64,000 nt of DNA from Molossus alvarezi (GCA_037176705.1 CM073886.1:9694501-9758500); one strand, 5' to 3'; shown: positions 52,327-63,474, counted from the stretch's first letter. A program made the numbers and translations. Notes: a model not told the origin generated them from the sequence alone.

Positions 52327-53357
52327 TGTCTTTGTTTTAAAATAGGATACATAGTATACACTGATTATTAAACTTTTTTTCTTTTTCTTTATTTACCTAT
52401 GAGATTACTAGAATGATGTTCACCAAATCCTAATACAGTAATGGCTATTTCTGGGTGGTGAAATATGGCTGTCGATTTTTTCTTCTATTTATTATTTTAT
52501 TTATTTTTGTTACAGACGTTTCTCTTTTTTCCCCCCATTGACACCAGCCTCCCAATCCTGCCCCCACTCCAGCATTATTGTCTATGTCCTTGTTTATGAA
52601 TACATGCATATAAGTTCTGTGGTTTATCTCTTCCCTCCTCCCACATCTACCTCTTCTGAGGTTTGTCAGTCTGCACCCCACTTCCATGTCTCTGGGTCTA
52701 TTTTGTTTCTCAGCTCGTTTTGTTCATTATATTCTACAAATAAGTGAGATCACGTGATATTTGTCTTTCTCTGATTGGCTTGTTTCACTTAGGGTAATAC
52801 TCTCCAGGTCCTTCCCTGTCTTCTCAAAGGCTTAGAAATCTTCCTTTCTTTCAGCTGCATAGTATTCCCTTGTATAAATGTACCACGGCTTTTTTATCCA
52901 CACATCTATTGATGGACACTTGGGCTGTTTCCAGATCTTAGCGGTTGTAAATACGTACTGCTGCTATGAACATAGGAGTACATATATCCTTTCTGATTGG
53001 TGTTTCAGGCTTCTTAGAATATATTCCTAGAAGTGGGATCACTAGATCAAGTGGCACTTCAATTTTTAATTTTTTGAGGTAACACCATATTGTTTTCTGT
53101 AGTGACTGCACCAGTCTGCATTCCCACCAGCAGTGTACTATAGTCCCCTTTTCTCCACACCCTCACCAACGCTTGTTGTTTGAGGTTTTGTTGATGGCAG
53201 CCATTCTGACAGGTGTGAGGCGATACCTCATAGTTGTTTTAATTTGCATCTCTGATGATTAGTGATGTTCAGATGTTTAGCATTTTTTCATATGTCTCTT
53301 GGCCATTTGTATGTCCTGTTTGGAGAGATGTCTATTGAGGTCCTCTGCCCATTTTTT

Positions 53358-53594
53358 TTTATTTTTATCCTCACCCGAAGACATTTATCCATTTTTTGTT
53401 CAGATAGAGTGGGAGGGGGGGAGAGAGAGAGAAACATCGACATGAAAGGGACACGTCGAGTGGTTGCCACCTGCACAACCCAACCAGGGCCGGGGAAAAA
53501 CTGCAACCGAGGTACATGCCCTTAGTGGGAACCGAACCCGGGTTTCTCTGGACCACAGGCCAACGCTCTAACCGCTGAGCCAAACCAGCCAGGG
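53358..53594 (-). mobile_element. Ves-type SINE inside the outer L1
   Basis: Duplication CCTCT(G/A)CCCATTTTTT at 53,342-53,357 and 53,595-53,610. Head ends AACCAGCCAGGG. Confidence 0.94.
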
Positions 53595-53734
53595 CCTCTA
53601 CCCATTTTTTAATTGGGATCTTTGTCTTCCTTTTGTTGAGCTGTATGAGCACTCTATATATTTTGGAAATTAACCCCTTATTTCACGTATCATTGAATGA
53701 TGCTCTCCCATACAGTGGGTTCCCTTTCCATTTT

Positions 53735-55877
53735 TTTTAATTTAATTTTTATTGTAGAATGTATTACAGATGTTCCTCATTTTTCCCCCATTGACCCTCT
53801 CCCCACTCCCGTCCCCCTCCCGCCTTTTCCTACACTATTGTCTGTGTCCATTGGTTATGCATATAAGTTTTTTGGTTTATTTCTTCCCACTATCCAACCC
53901 CTTTCCCTTTGAGGTTTGTCAGTCTAGCAATGAATTTGTACTTCTTAATCCTGTCACCTTTTTCACCCATTCCCCCAACCCCCTCCCATCTGGCAACCAA
54001 CAAAATGTTCTCTGTATCTATGAGAATGTTTCTGTTCTGCCTGTTCATTTTGTTTGTAGATTCCATTGTTGATAGATATATATTCATTGCCATTTTGTTT
54101 GTTCATATATTTTATCTTTTTATTCAAAAAGACCCTTCAACATTTCATATAATAACGGTTTGGTGGTGATGAACTCCTTTAACTTTTTCTTGTCTGGGAA
54201 ACTCTCTATATGGCCATTGATTCTAAATGACAGCTTTGCAGGATAGAGTAATCTTGGTTGTAGGTTCTTGCTTTTCATCACTCTGAATATTTCTTGCCAC
54301 TCCCTTCTGGCCTGCAAAGTTTCTTTTGAGAAATCAGCTGACAGCCTTATGGGAACTCCCTTGTAGGTAACTAGCTGCCTTTCTCTTGCTGCTTTTAAGA
54401 TTCTCTCTTTGTCTTGAACCTTTTGCATTTTGATGATGATGTGTCTTGGTGTGGGCCTCTTGGGGTTCATCTTATTTGGGACTCTCTGTGCTTCCAGGAC
54501 TTGCATATCTGTTTCCTTCACTAAGTTAGGAAAGTTTTCTGCCATTATTGTTTCAAACAGGTTTTCGATTTCTTGTTCTCGCTCTTCTCCTTCTGGCACC
54601 CCCAAGATGCGAATGTTGGCACGCTTGAAGTTGTCCCAGAGGCTCCTTACACTATCCTCATGTTTTTGGATTCTTTTTTCTTTTTGCTGTTCTGATTGGG
54701 CATTTTTTGCTTCCTTATATTCCAAATCGATGGTTTGCTTCTTAGATTTACGTACTCTATTATTGAATCTGTATAAATTATTCTTTATTTCAGTTAATGC
54801 CTCCTTCATTTCTGACTGTGCATCCATGATTTCTGACTGGTCCTTTTTTATGCTCTTGAGGCCCTCACTAAGTTCACTGAGGTTCTCACTAAGTTCATTG
54901 AGCATCCTTAGAAGCAGTATTTTGAACTCAGCATCTGTTAGGTTGCTTATCTCCATTTCGCTTAGTTCTTTTTGGGGGGTTTTGTTCTGTTCTTTCATTT
55001 GGGACCTGTTTCTTTGTCTCCTCATTTTGGCTGCCTCCCTGTGTTTGTTTCTGTGTATTACGTAACGAGCGGTATGGGGCTAGCTGAGACCAGATGCTGC
55101 TTGTTTGAAAGAATTTAGGAAAAACCTGAAGCAGGATCCAAGACAGGCCAATCCTATGGTTAAGCAACTGGCAACAGCTTGGGTGGGCTTGAAAGTGGGG
55201 CGGGGTAGGGCGGGGCCTCAAGGAATCACCAGGGCAGGGCTACCAGTGTGAGCCAGGTTGCTGGAGTCCCAGATATGGCAGCTGTCTGCCGCCCCAGGGA
55301 AGGGCTCACCAAAGGAACAAAGGCCTCTGACAGCACGTTTGTCCCGGAGAAAGCCCCCTCTCCAGCCCTCGCTCCAGTGCCAAACAGCTCAGTTCTTCCC
55401 TGTATGTCTCTGGTGACCCTCGAGCTGCCTCCCCTCCCAAGCTTAGAGGGAGAGAGTCTGATAAGTCTGTGCGTGGGCCCTTTAAGGAGCTGCCTGGGGC
55501 TCCCAGCCATGTCAGCTTCCCTGAGCCTCAGTTCCCGCTGGTTTTTCCAGCCAGAAGTTATGGGGACTTCTCTTCCTGGCACTGGAACCCTGAGCGGGGC
55601 ACCTGGTGTGGGACGGGGACCCCTCAGTCCTCAGGAAGGATCTTCCAAGCCGAGGTGTCCTCCTGATTTTTATCCGTCACACGTGGGTGTGGGACCAGCC
55701 CTCCTACCAGTGTGGATGTGGCTGCTGCTTTATTTCCGTAGTTGTAGGACTTCCATTCAACTTGATTTCAGGCAGTTTTGAATGATGGTTGTTCTGTAGT
55801 TTAGTTGTAAGTTTGATGTGGTTGTGGGAGGACTCGATACCGCATTTACCTACGCCGCCATCTTGACCGGAAGTCTC
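53735..55877 (-). mobile_element. Half-L1 (HAL1-type) element, copy 2, full length
   Basis: Same layout as copy 1 and near-identical over most of its length, with the 5' end (GACTTCCGGTCAAGATGGCGGC) at 55,853-55,877. Duplication TCCCTTTCCATTTT at 53,721-53,734 and 55,878-55,891. It interrupts ORF2 of the outer L1. Confidence 0.92.
54120..55025 (-). CDS. L1 ORF1 protein, half-L1 copy 2, open
   Basis: 301-residue open frame from MRRQRNRSQMKEQNK to EMLKGLFE, ending in TAA. Coiled coil about 20-130, RRM-like about 135-230 (ANIRILGVPEGEEREQEIE), C-terminal domain about 230-300 (PIRLSADFSKETLQARREW). Copies 1 and 2 share T where copy 3 has C in the last codons, making the TAA that shortens the protein by 12 residues. 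Whether it is expressed is not known. Confidence 0.88.
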   Translation of the reverse strand: MRRQRNRSQMKEQNKTPQKELSEMEISNLTDAEFKILLLRMLNELSENLSELSEGLKSIKKDQSEIMDAQSEMKEALTEIKNNLYRFNNRVRKSKKQTIDLEYKEAKNAQSEQQKEKRIQKHEDSVRSLWDNFKRANIRILGVPEGEEREQEIENLFETIMAENFPNLVKETDMQVLEAQRVPNKMNPKRPTPRHIIIKMQKVQDKERILKAARERQLVTYKGVPIRLSADFSKETLQARREWQEIFRVMKSKNLQPRLLYPAKLSFRINGHIESFPDKKKLKEFITTKPLLYEMLKGLFE

Positions 55878-56162
55878 TCCCTTTCCATTTTGATGGTTGT
55901 TTCTTTTGCTGTGCAGAAGCTTTTTAGTTTGATGTAGTCCCATGTATTAATTTTTTGCTTGTTTCTCTTGTCAGTGAAAATTCTGCTGCGTGTGATGTCT
56001 GAAATTTTGTTGCCTACATTTTCTTCTAGAATTTTATGGATTCATTGGTCACATTTACATCTTTTATTCATTTTGAATTTATTCTTGTGGATGGTGTAAG
56101 TTGGTGTTCCAGCTTAATTTTTTCATGTAGCTGTCCAATTTTCACAACACTATTTATTTATT

Positions 56163-57002
56163 TTTTTAAATAATTAATTTATTTTTGTTACGGATGTTTC
56201 TCCTTTTTCCCCCACTGATTCCCTCCTCCCCGTCCTATCCCTAGCTTTGTTGTCCATGTCCATTGTTCATGCATACATGCATATAAGTTCTGTGGTTTAT
56301 CTCTCCCCCACCACCTCCTCTTTTGGGGATTGTCAGTCTGTACCCCACTTCCACATCTCTGGGACTACCCCATTCCTCAGACTGTTATGTTCATTATATT
56401 CCACAAATAAATGAGATCATATGATACTTGTCTTTCTCTATTTGGCTTGTTTTGCTTAGGATAATACTTTCCAGGTCCCTCCATGTCATCTCAAAGGATA
56501 AGAGATCTTTCTTTCTTACAGCTGCATAATACTCCATTGTGTATATGTACCACTGCTTTTTTATCCATTCGTCTACTAATGGACACTTGGGCTGTTTCCA
56601 GATCTTAGCGGTTGTAAATACTGCTGCTATGAACATAGGAGTACATATATTCTTTCTGATTGGTGTTTCAGGCTTCTTAGAGTATATTCCTAGAAGTGGG
56701 ATCACTGGGTCAAATGACAGTTCAATTTTTAATTTTTTGAGGTAACACCATATTGTTTTCCATAGTGGCTGCACCAGTCTGCATTCCCACTAGCAGTATG
56801 CTAGAGTCCCCTTTTCTCCACACCCTCGCCAACACTTGTTTGATGATTTGTTGATGGCGGCCATTCTGACAGGTGTGAGGTGATATCTCATTGTTGTTTT
56901 AATTTGCATCTCTCTGATGAATAGTGATGTTGAGCATTTCTTCATATGTCTCCTAGCCATTTGTATGTCCTGTTTGGAGAGGTGTCTATTTAGTTCCTCG
57001 CT
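56163..57002 (-). mobile_element. 5'-truncated L1 3' fragment inside the outer L1
   Basis: Second copy of the L1 3' UTR and ORF2 end (encoding PVIPLLGIYSKKPETPIRKN and EYYAAVRKKDLLSFEMTW). Duplication ACACTATTTATT at about 56,153 and the slightly diverged ACACTATTAATT at 57,003. It repeats sequence already present at 52.5-53.3 kb, so it is a separate insertion. Confidence 0.87.
56394..56774 (-). pseudogene. L1 ORF2 C terminus (inner fragment)
   Basis: 126-residue frame starting [20 protein letters not shown] and ending with the L1 ORF2 tail KDKYHMISFICGI. This is the normal C-terminal end of ORF2; the enzyme domains are absent. Confidence 0.87.
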
Positions 57003-57087
57003 ACACTATTAATTGAAGAGACTGTCTTTACTCCACTGTATGTTTTTGCCACCTTTTTCAAATATTAATTGAGCATAAAGACTTGGG

Positions 57088-57371
57088 TCAATTTCTGGGT
57101 TCTCTGTTCTGTTCTATTGATCTATATGCCTGTTCTTGTGCCAGTACCACCAGGCTGTTTTGATTACAATGGCTTTGTAGTCTAACCTGATATCTGGTAT
57201 TGTGATCCCTCCTACTTTGTTCTTCTTTTTCAAGATTGCTGTAGCTATTTGGGGTCTTTTTTGGTTCCATATAAACTTTTGGAGTATTTGTTCTTGTTCT
57301 GTGAAATATGTCGTTGGTATTTTGATGTGGATTGCATTGAATCTATAGATTGCTTTGGGTAGTATGGACAT
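57088..57371 (-). pseudogene. L1 ORF2 C-terminal fragment
   Basis: Encodes [20 protein letters not shown] and [12 protein letters not shown], the conserved post-RT part of L1 ORF2, in two overlapping broken frames of the split outer L1. Confidence 0.83.
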
Positions 57372-57562
57372 TTTAATGATGGTAATTCTTCTGATCCATG
57401 AACAAGGTATATGCTTCCACTTTTTTATATCTTCCTCTATTTCTTTTTTCAGTGACCTGTAGTTTTCTGAGAATAGGTTCTTTACTTTGGTTAAGTTTAT
57501 TCCTAAGTATCTTAATTTTTTTGCCGCAATGGTAAATGGGGTTGCTTTTTTAGTTTCTCTTT

Positions 57563-58510
57563 TTTTTAAAAAACTTATTTTTATTGTTGAATGTATTACA
57601 GATGTTTCTCATTTTTCCCCCATTGACCGCCTCCTCCCCACTTCCGCCCCCCTCCTCCCCACTTCCGCCCCCCTCCTGCCTTTCTCCACACTGTTATCTG
57701 TGTCCATTGGTTATGCATATATGCATATAAGTTCTTTGGTTTATTTCTTCCCACCCCACAATCCCCCTTCCCTTTGAGGTTTGTTAGTCTAGCAACCAAT
57801 TTGTAATTCTTTACTTTTTTTTAAATCCTCACCCGAGGACATTTTTCCATTTTTTGTTCAGATAGAGTGGGAGGGAGAGAGAGAGAGAGAAACATTGACA
57901 TGAAAGGGACACGTCGAGTGGCTGCCACCCGCACGACCAACCAGGGCCGGGAACAAACTGCAACCGAGGTATACACCCTTAGCAGGAACCGAACCCAGGT
58001 CTCTCTGGACCCCAGGCTGATGCTCTAACCGCTGAGCAAAACTGGCCAGGGCCAATTTGTGCTTCTTAATCCCTTCAACTTTTTCACCCATTTCCCAACC
58101 CCCCTCCCATCTGGCAACTAACAAAAAGTTCTCTGTATCTATGTGAATGCTTCCGTTCTGCTTGTTGATTTTGTTTGTAGATTCAATTGTTGATAGATAT
58201 GTATTCATTGCCATTTTGTTTGTTCATATTTTTTATCTTTTTCTTCAAGAAGACCCTTCAACATTTCATATAATAATGGTTTGGTGGTGATGAACTCCTT
58301 TAGCTTTTCCTTGTCTGGGAAACTCTCTATATGGCCATTGATTCTAAATGACAGCTTTGCAGGATAGAACAATCTTGGTTGTAGGTCTTGCTTTTCATCA
58401 TTCTGAATATTTCTTGCCACTCTCTTCTGGCCTGCAAAGTTTCTTTTGAGAAATCAGCTGACACTCTTATGGGGGCTCCCTTGTAGGTAACTAACTGCTT
58501 TTCTCTTGCT
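57563..58510 (-). mobile_element. Half-L1 element, copy 4, 5'-truncated
   Basis: Holds the 3' UTR and last ~90 codons of ORF1, with the break inside ORF1 at 58,510. Duplication GCTTTTTTAGTTTCTCTTT at 57,544-57,562 and 58,511-58,529 (19 bases, perfect). A Ves SINE lies inside. The 3' UTR has a 20-base tandem duplication near 57,640-57,675 (CTCCTCCCCACTTCCGCCCC). Confidence 0.92.
57813..58051 (-). mobile_element. Ves-type SINE inside half-L1 copy 4
   Basis: TCCTCACCCGAGGACATTTT at left, head ending AACTGGCCAGGG at right. Duplication starts CCAATTTGT at 57,796 and 58,052 and is partly diverged beyond. Confidence 0.92.
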
Positions 58511-58629
58511 GCTTTTTTAGTTTCTCTTTCATTGAGTTAGTTGTTGGTGTACAAGAATGCCGTCGATTTCCTGACGTTAATTTTGTATGCTGCTACTTTG
58601 CCAAATTCATTTAGTAAATCTAGTAGATT

Positions 58630-58874
58630 TTTTTCTTTTATCCTCACCCAAGGACATTTTTGCATTCATCTTCAGATAGAGCAGGAGGGAGAAAGGGAGG
58701 AAGAGAGAGAAACACCGATGTGAGAGAGACACATCGAGTGGTTGCCACCCACATGACCCCAGCCGGGGCCAGGTATAAACTGCAACGGAGGTACATGCCC
58801 TTAGTGGGAACCGAACCTGGGACTCTCTGGTCCACAGGCTGAAGCTATAACTGCTGAGTCAAACCAGCCAGGGC
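58630..58874 (-). mobile_element. Ves-type SINE inside the outer L1
   Basis: TTTATCCTCACCCAAGGACA at left, AACCAGCCAGGGC at right. Duplication not clear. Confidence 0.92.
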
Positions 58875-59010
58875 AGTTTTTCATATATTGCCTTTTTTAT
58901 GTCAAGATATGATCCTTTTATTCCCTCATTGCTGAGCGTTTTTATAAAAATGGATGCTGGATTTTGTCGAATGCTTTTCCAGCAACTATTCATATGATCA
59001 TGTGGTTTTT

Positions 59011-59239
59011 TTTTTTAATCCTCACCGGAGGACATTTTTCCATTTTTGTTCAGATAGAGTGGGAGGGAGAGAGAGGGAGAGAGAGAGAGAAAGAAACATC
59101 GACATGAAAGGGATATATCGAGTTGCTGCCTCCCTCACCCCAACTAGGGCCGGGGACGAATTGCCCTTAACTGGAATAGAACCCAAGACTCATTGGTTCA
59201 TGGGCTGATGCTCTAACCACTGAGCAAAACCGGCCAGGG
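59011..59239 (-). mobile_element. Ves-type SINE inside the outer L1
   Basis: Duplication TGATCAT(G/A)TGGTTTTT at 58,995-59,010 and 59,240-59,255. Internal deletion around the B-box side makes it slightly short. Confidence 0.93.
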
Positions 59240-59287
59240 TGATCATATGGTTTTTATCCTTCATTTTGTTTATGTGGTGTATCACAT

Positions 59288-59692
59288 TTATTGATTTGGA
59301 GATATTGTACCATCCTTGAATCCTTGTATCCCTGGGATGAATCCCACTTGGTCATGATAAATACTTTTTTTGATGTATTGCTGGATCCAATTTGCTAATA
59401 TTTTGTTAAGGATTTTGGCATCTTTGTTCATCAGACATATTGGCCTGTAGTTTTCTTTCTTTGTTGTGTCTTTATTTGGTTTGTGAATTAGAATTATGTT
59501 GGCCTCAGAAAATGAGTTTGGAAGTCTTTGTCTTCTTGGATTTTTTTGGAATAGTTTGAGAAGAATAGGTGTTAGATCTTCTTTGAATATTTGGTAAAAC
59601 TCCCCCATGAAGCCATCCAGGCCTGGGCTTATGTTTACCAGGAGTTTCTTGATTACATTTTCAATTTCCTTAGTTGTTACTGGTCTATTCAA
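59288..59692 (-). pseudogene. L1 ORF2 reverse-transcriptase fragment
   Basis: Encodes [34 protein letters not shown], then [20 protein letters not shown], the N-terminal RT palm/fingers of L1 ORF2. The catalytic FADD-type motif is not in this piece. SINE insertion closes the left end. Confidence 0.85.
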
Positions 59693-60211
59693 GTTTTATG
59701 TCTCTTCCCAGTTCAGTTTTGGGAAATGGTGTGTTTCTAGAAATTTGCCTATTTCGCCTAGATTGTCCAATTTGTTGGCGTATAATTGTTCATAGTCTAT
59801 TTTAATGATCCTTTGTATTTCTGTGGTGTCAGTTGTTACTGCTCCTCTTTCATTTCTGATTTTGTTTATTTAGGTCTTCTCATTTTGTTTCTTGGTGAGT
59901 CTGGCTGAGGGTCCATCAATCTTGTTTATCTTTTCAAAGAACCAGCTCTTTGTTTCATTGATCTTTTGAATTGTTTTTTTTTTTTTTAGTTTCTGTGTCA
60001 TTTATTTCTGCTCTGACCTTCACAATTTTTTTCATTCTACTTGCTCTGGGTTTTTCTTTTTGTTTACTTTCTAGTTCTTGAGTTATAGTATTAGAAAGTC
60101 AATTTGGAATTTTTCTTGTTTCTTGAGGTAGGCCTGTAGTGCTATGAACTTCCCTCTCATAACTGCTTTCACCATATCCCATAGATTTTGTGTTGTTGTG
60201 TGTTCATTTTC

Positions 60212-62425
60212 TTTTTTTTTTTTTTTTTCCAAATCTTTATTGTTGGATGTAAAATGTATTACAGATGTTCCACATTTTTCCCCCATTGACCCCCTCCTCC
60301 CCACTCCCGCCCCCCTCCCACCTTTTCCCACATTATTGTCTGTGTCCATTGGTTATGCATATAAGTTCTTTGGTTTATTTCTTCCCACCCTCCCAACCCC
60401 TTTCCCTTTGAGGTTTGTCAGTCTAGCAATGAATTTGTGCTTCTTAATCCCTTCACCTTTTTCACCCATTCCCCCAATCCCCTTCCCAACTGGCAACCAC
60501 CAAAATGTTCTCTGTATCTATGAGAATGTTTCTGTTCTTCCTGTTCATTTTGTTTGTAGATTCCATTGTTGATAGATATGCATTCATTGCCATTTTGTTT
60601 GTTCATACATTTTATCTTTTTCTTCAAAAAGACCCTTCATCATTTCATATAATAATGGTTTGGTGGTGATGAACTCCTTTAACTTTTTCTTGTCTGGGAA
60701 AGTTTTTGTATGTCCATCGATTCTAAATGACAGCTTTGCAGGATAGAGTAATTTTGGTTGTAGGTTCTTGGTTTTCATCACTCTAAATATTTCTTGCCAC
60801 TCCCTTCTGGCCTGCAAAGTTTCTTTTGAGAAATCAGCTGACAGCCTAATGGGTACTCCCTTGTAGGTAACTATCTGCCTTTCTCTTGCTGCTTTTAATA
60901 TTCTCTCTTTGTCTTGAACCTTTTGCATTTTGATGATGATGTGTCTTGGTGTGTGCCTCTTGGGGTTCATCTTGTTTGGGACTCTCTGTGCTTCCTGGAC
61001 TTGTATGTCTGTTTCCTTCACCAAGTTAGGAAAGTTTTCTGCCATTATTGTTTCAAACAGGTTTTCAATTTCTTGTTCTCTCTCTTCTCCTTCGGGCACC
61101 CCCAAGATGCGAATGTTGGCACGCTTGAAGTTATCCCAGAGGCTCCTTACTCTATCCTCATTTTTTTGGATTCTTTTTTCTTTTTGCTCTTCTGATTGGG
61201 GATTTTTTGCTTCCTTATATTCCAAATCGATGGTTTGCTCCTTGGATCTACATACTCTATTATTGAAGCTGTGTAAATTATTCTTTATTTCAGTTAATGC
61301 CTCCTTTAATTCTAACTGTGTATCCATGATTTCTAACTGGTCCTTTTTTATGCTCTTGATGCCCTCCCTAAGTTCACTGAGGTTCTCACTAAGTTCATTG
61401 AGCATCCTTATAAGCAGTATTTTGAACTCAGTATCTGTTAGGTTGCTTATCTCCCTTTCACTTAGTTCTTTTATTGGGGTTTTGTTCTGTTCTTTCATTT
61501 GGGACCTGTTTCTTTGTATCCTCATTTTGGCTGCCTCCCTGTGTTTGTTTCTGTGTATTACTTAATGAGCGGTATGGGGCTCGCTGAGACCCGGTGCTGC
61601 TCGTTTGAAAGAATTTAGGAAAAACCTGAAGCAGGATCCAAGACCGGCCAATCCTATGGTTAAGCAAGTGACAACAGCTTGAAAGTTGTGTGGGGCGGGG
61701 TGGGGCGGGGCCTCAAGGAGTCAGCAGGGCGGGGCTACCAGTGTGAGCCAGGTTGCTGGAGTCCCAGATATGGCTTCTCTCTGCCGCCCCCGGGAAGGGC
61801 TCACCAAAGGAACAAAGGCCTCTTACAGCACGTTTGTCCCCGAGGAAGGCCCCTCTCCAGCGCTCGCTCCAGTGCCAAACAGCTCAGTTCTTCCCTGTAT
61901 GTCTCTGGTGCCCCTCGAGCTGCCTCCCCTCCGAGCTTAGAGGGAGAGAGTCTGATAAGTCCGTGCGCGGCCCTTTAGGGAGCTGCCTGGGGCTCCAGCC
62001 GCTTCAGCCTCCCTGAGCCTCAGTTTCCGCTGGTTTTTCCAGCCAGAAGTTATGGGGATTCTCTTCCTGGCACTGGAACCCTGAACGGGGCACCTGGTGT
62101 GGGACGGGGACCCCTCAGTCCTCAGGAAGGACCTTCCCAGCCGCGGGAGCCTCCTGATTTTTATCCACCACGCTTGGGTGTGGGACCAGCCCGTCTCGCC
62201 GCTGCGCGCTCCGCCGCCCCCCCTCGCGCCGCCGCCCGTCCTACCGGTCTGGATGTAGCTGCTTTTTTTTTTCCCCTTAGTTCCGTAGTTGTACGACTTC
62301 CATTCAGCTTGATTTCAGGCGGTTTTGAATGATGGTTGTTCTTTAGTTTAGTTGTAACTTTGATGTGGTTGTGGGAGGACGCGATACCGCGTTTACCTAC
62401 GCCACCATCTTGACCGGAAGTCTCC
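60212..62425 (-). mobile_element. Half-L1 (HAL1-type) element, copy 3, full length
   Basis: Full 5' UTR, ORF1 and 3' UTR, 18-base perfect duplication TGTTGTGTGTTCATTTTC at 60,194-60,211 and 62,426-62,443. About several percent different from copies 1 and 2 by eye, so a separate lineage. The 5' end keeps CAAGATGG. Confidence 0.93.
60584..61525 (-). CDS. L1 ORF1 protein, half-L1 copy 3, open
   Basis: 313-residue open frame from MRIQRNRSQMKEQNK to KMYEQTKWQ. Same three-part ORF1p layout: coiled coil, RRM (RANIRILGVPEGEEREQE), C-terminal domain (RLSADFSKETLQARREW). The C terminus is 12 residues longer than copy 2 because it has GAA in place of TAA. No ORF2 follows; the 3' UTR starts directly. 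Confidence 0.88.
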   Translation of the reverse strand: MRIQRNRSQMKEQNKTPIKELSEREISNLTDTEFKILLIRMLNELSENLSELREGIKSIKKDQLEIMDTQLELKEALTEIKNNLHSFNNRVCRSKEQTIDLEYKEAKNPQSEEQKEKRIQKNEDRVRSLWDNFKRANIRILGVPEGEEREQEIENLFETIMAENFPNLVKETDIQVQEAQRVPNKMNPKRHTPRHIIIKMQKVQDKERILKAARERQIVTYKGVPIRLSADFSKETLQARREWQEIFRVMKTKNLQPKLLYPAKLSFRIDGHTKTFPDKKKLKEFITTKPLLYEMMKGLFEEKDKMYEQTKWQ

Positions 62426-62887
62426 TGTTGTGTGTTCATTTTCATTGGTTTCCTGGAAGTTGTTAATTTCTTCCTTGATCTCCTGAATAACCCATTTGTT
62501 GTTTAATAACATGCTATTTAGCCTCCAAGTGTTTGAATGTTTTTGTGTTTTTTTATTGTAATTGAGTTCTAGTTTCATGCCACTGTGATCTGAGAAGATG
62601 CTTGATATCATTTCAGTTTTCTTGAATTTGTAGAGACTTGCTTTGTGTCCTATCATGTGGTCTATCTTTGAGAATGACCCATGTGCACTTGAGAAGAATG
62701 TATATTCTGCAGCTTTGGGGTGAAATGTTCTGTAAATATCAATTAAGTCCAACTGATCTAGTTTGTCTTGTAAGAACTCTATGTCCTTGTTACTTTTTTG
62801 TCTAGAAGATCTATCCAGTGGTGTCAGTGGCGTGTTAAAGTCACTCACTATGATCATGTTGCTATTGATCTCCCCCTTGAAGTCCAC
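62393..62887 (-). pseudogene. L1 ORF2 endonuclease C-terminal part
   Basis: Open stretch encoding VSDFNTPLTPLDRSSRQKSN, the IYRTFHPKAAEYTFFSSAHG block and FSDHSGMKLELN, the C-terminal half of the apurinic-type endonuclease that nicks target DNA. The frame ends where half-L1 copy 3 is inserted; the last residues are read from that insertion. Confidence 0.85.
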
Positions 62888-63404
62888 CAGAAGTTTTTAA
62901 ATATATTTTGGTGCTCCCATTTTTGGTGCATATATGTTTATCAGGGTTATATCCTCTGTGGGATTGCTCCTTTTAATATTATGTAGTGGTCTTCTCTGTC
63001 TCTTATTATGGCCCTTGTTTTGAAGTCTATCTTGTCATATATGAGTATTGCTATGCCAGCTTTTTTTCATTTCCATTTGCTTGGAAAAATTTTTTCTATC
63101 CCTTCACTTTCATCCTGTGTGAGTCTTTTGTTGTGAGGTGGGTCTCTTGTAGACAGCATATATATGGGTTGAATGGATATAGAAGATACAAGTAATTATG
63201 GAATGAACTTAGAATATTACCCGAAAACTTTTCAAACTTGTATTTCAATCACTTTTCATTTGCTTGTAAAAGTGGATACCTAGATTTAAGTTAATTGTGT
63301 AAAAACAAACAACTGGTAGGGAAAGATTTTGAGCAACACTGGTAAATGAAAAAGCAAGGTGCAGAACAGTGTGTGTGGTTTGCTACTGTTTGTTTTAAAA
63401 AGGC

Positions 63405-63474
63405 AAAGCCCACCCAGCCAGTGTGTCTCAGTGGTAGAGAGTGGACCCATGCACCAAGAGGTTGCCTGTTCGGC
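63405..63474 (+). mobile_element. Truncated Ves-type SINE
   Basis: Head only: CCCAGCCAGTGTGTCTCAGTG to GGTTGCCTGTTC, cut by the next SINE. Confidence 0.8.

Larger units (their letters stand above)
52478..63172 (-). mobile_element. 5'-truncated L1, split by seven later insertions
   Basis: L1 sequence totalling about 3.7 kb is found at 52,478-53,341, 53,610-53,720, 55,892-56,160, 57,003-57,543, 58,530-58,630, 58,875-58,995, 59,256-60,193 and 62,444-63,172. Read right to left it runs from the ORF2 endonuclease through reverse transcriptase to the 3' UTR. Endonuclease motifs SDFN, SKIDH and SDHSG fall at 62,550-62,850. Many frame breaks make it non-functional. I could not find its outer target duplication. 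Confidence 0.88.
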
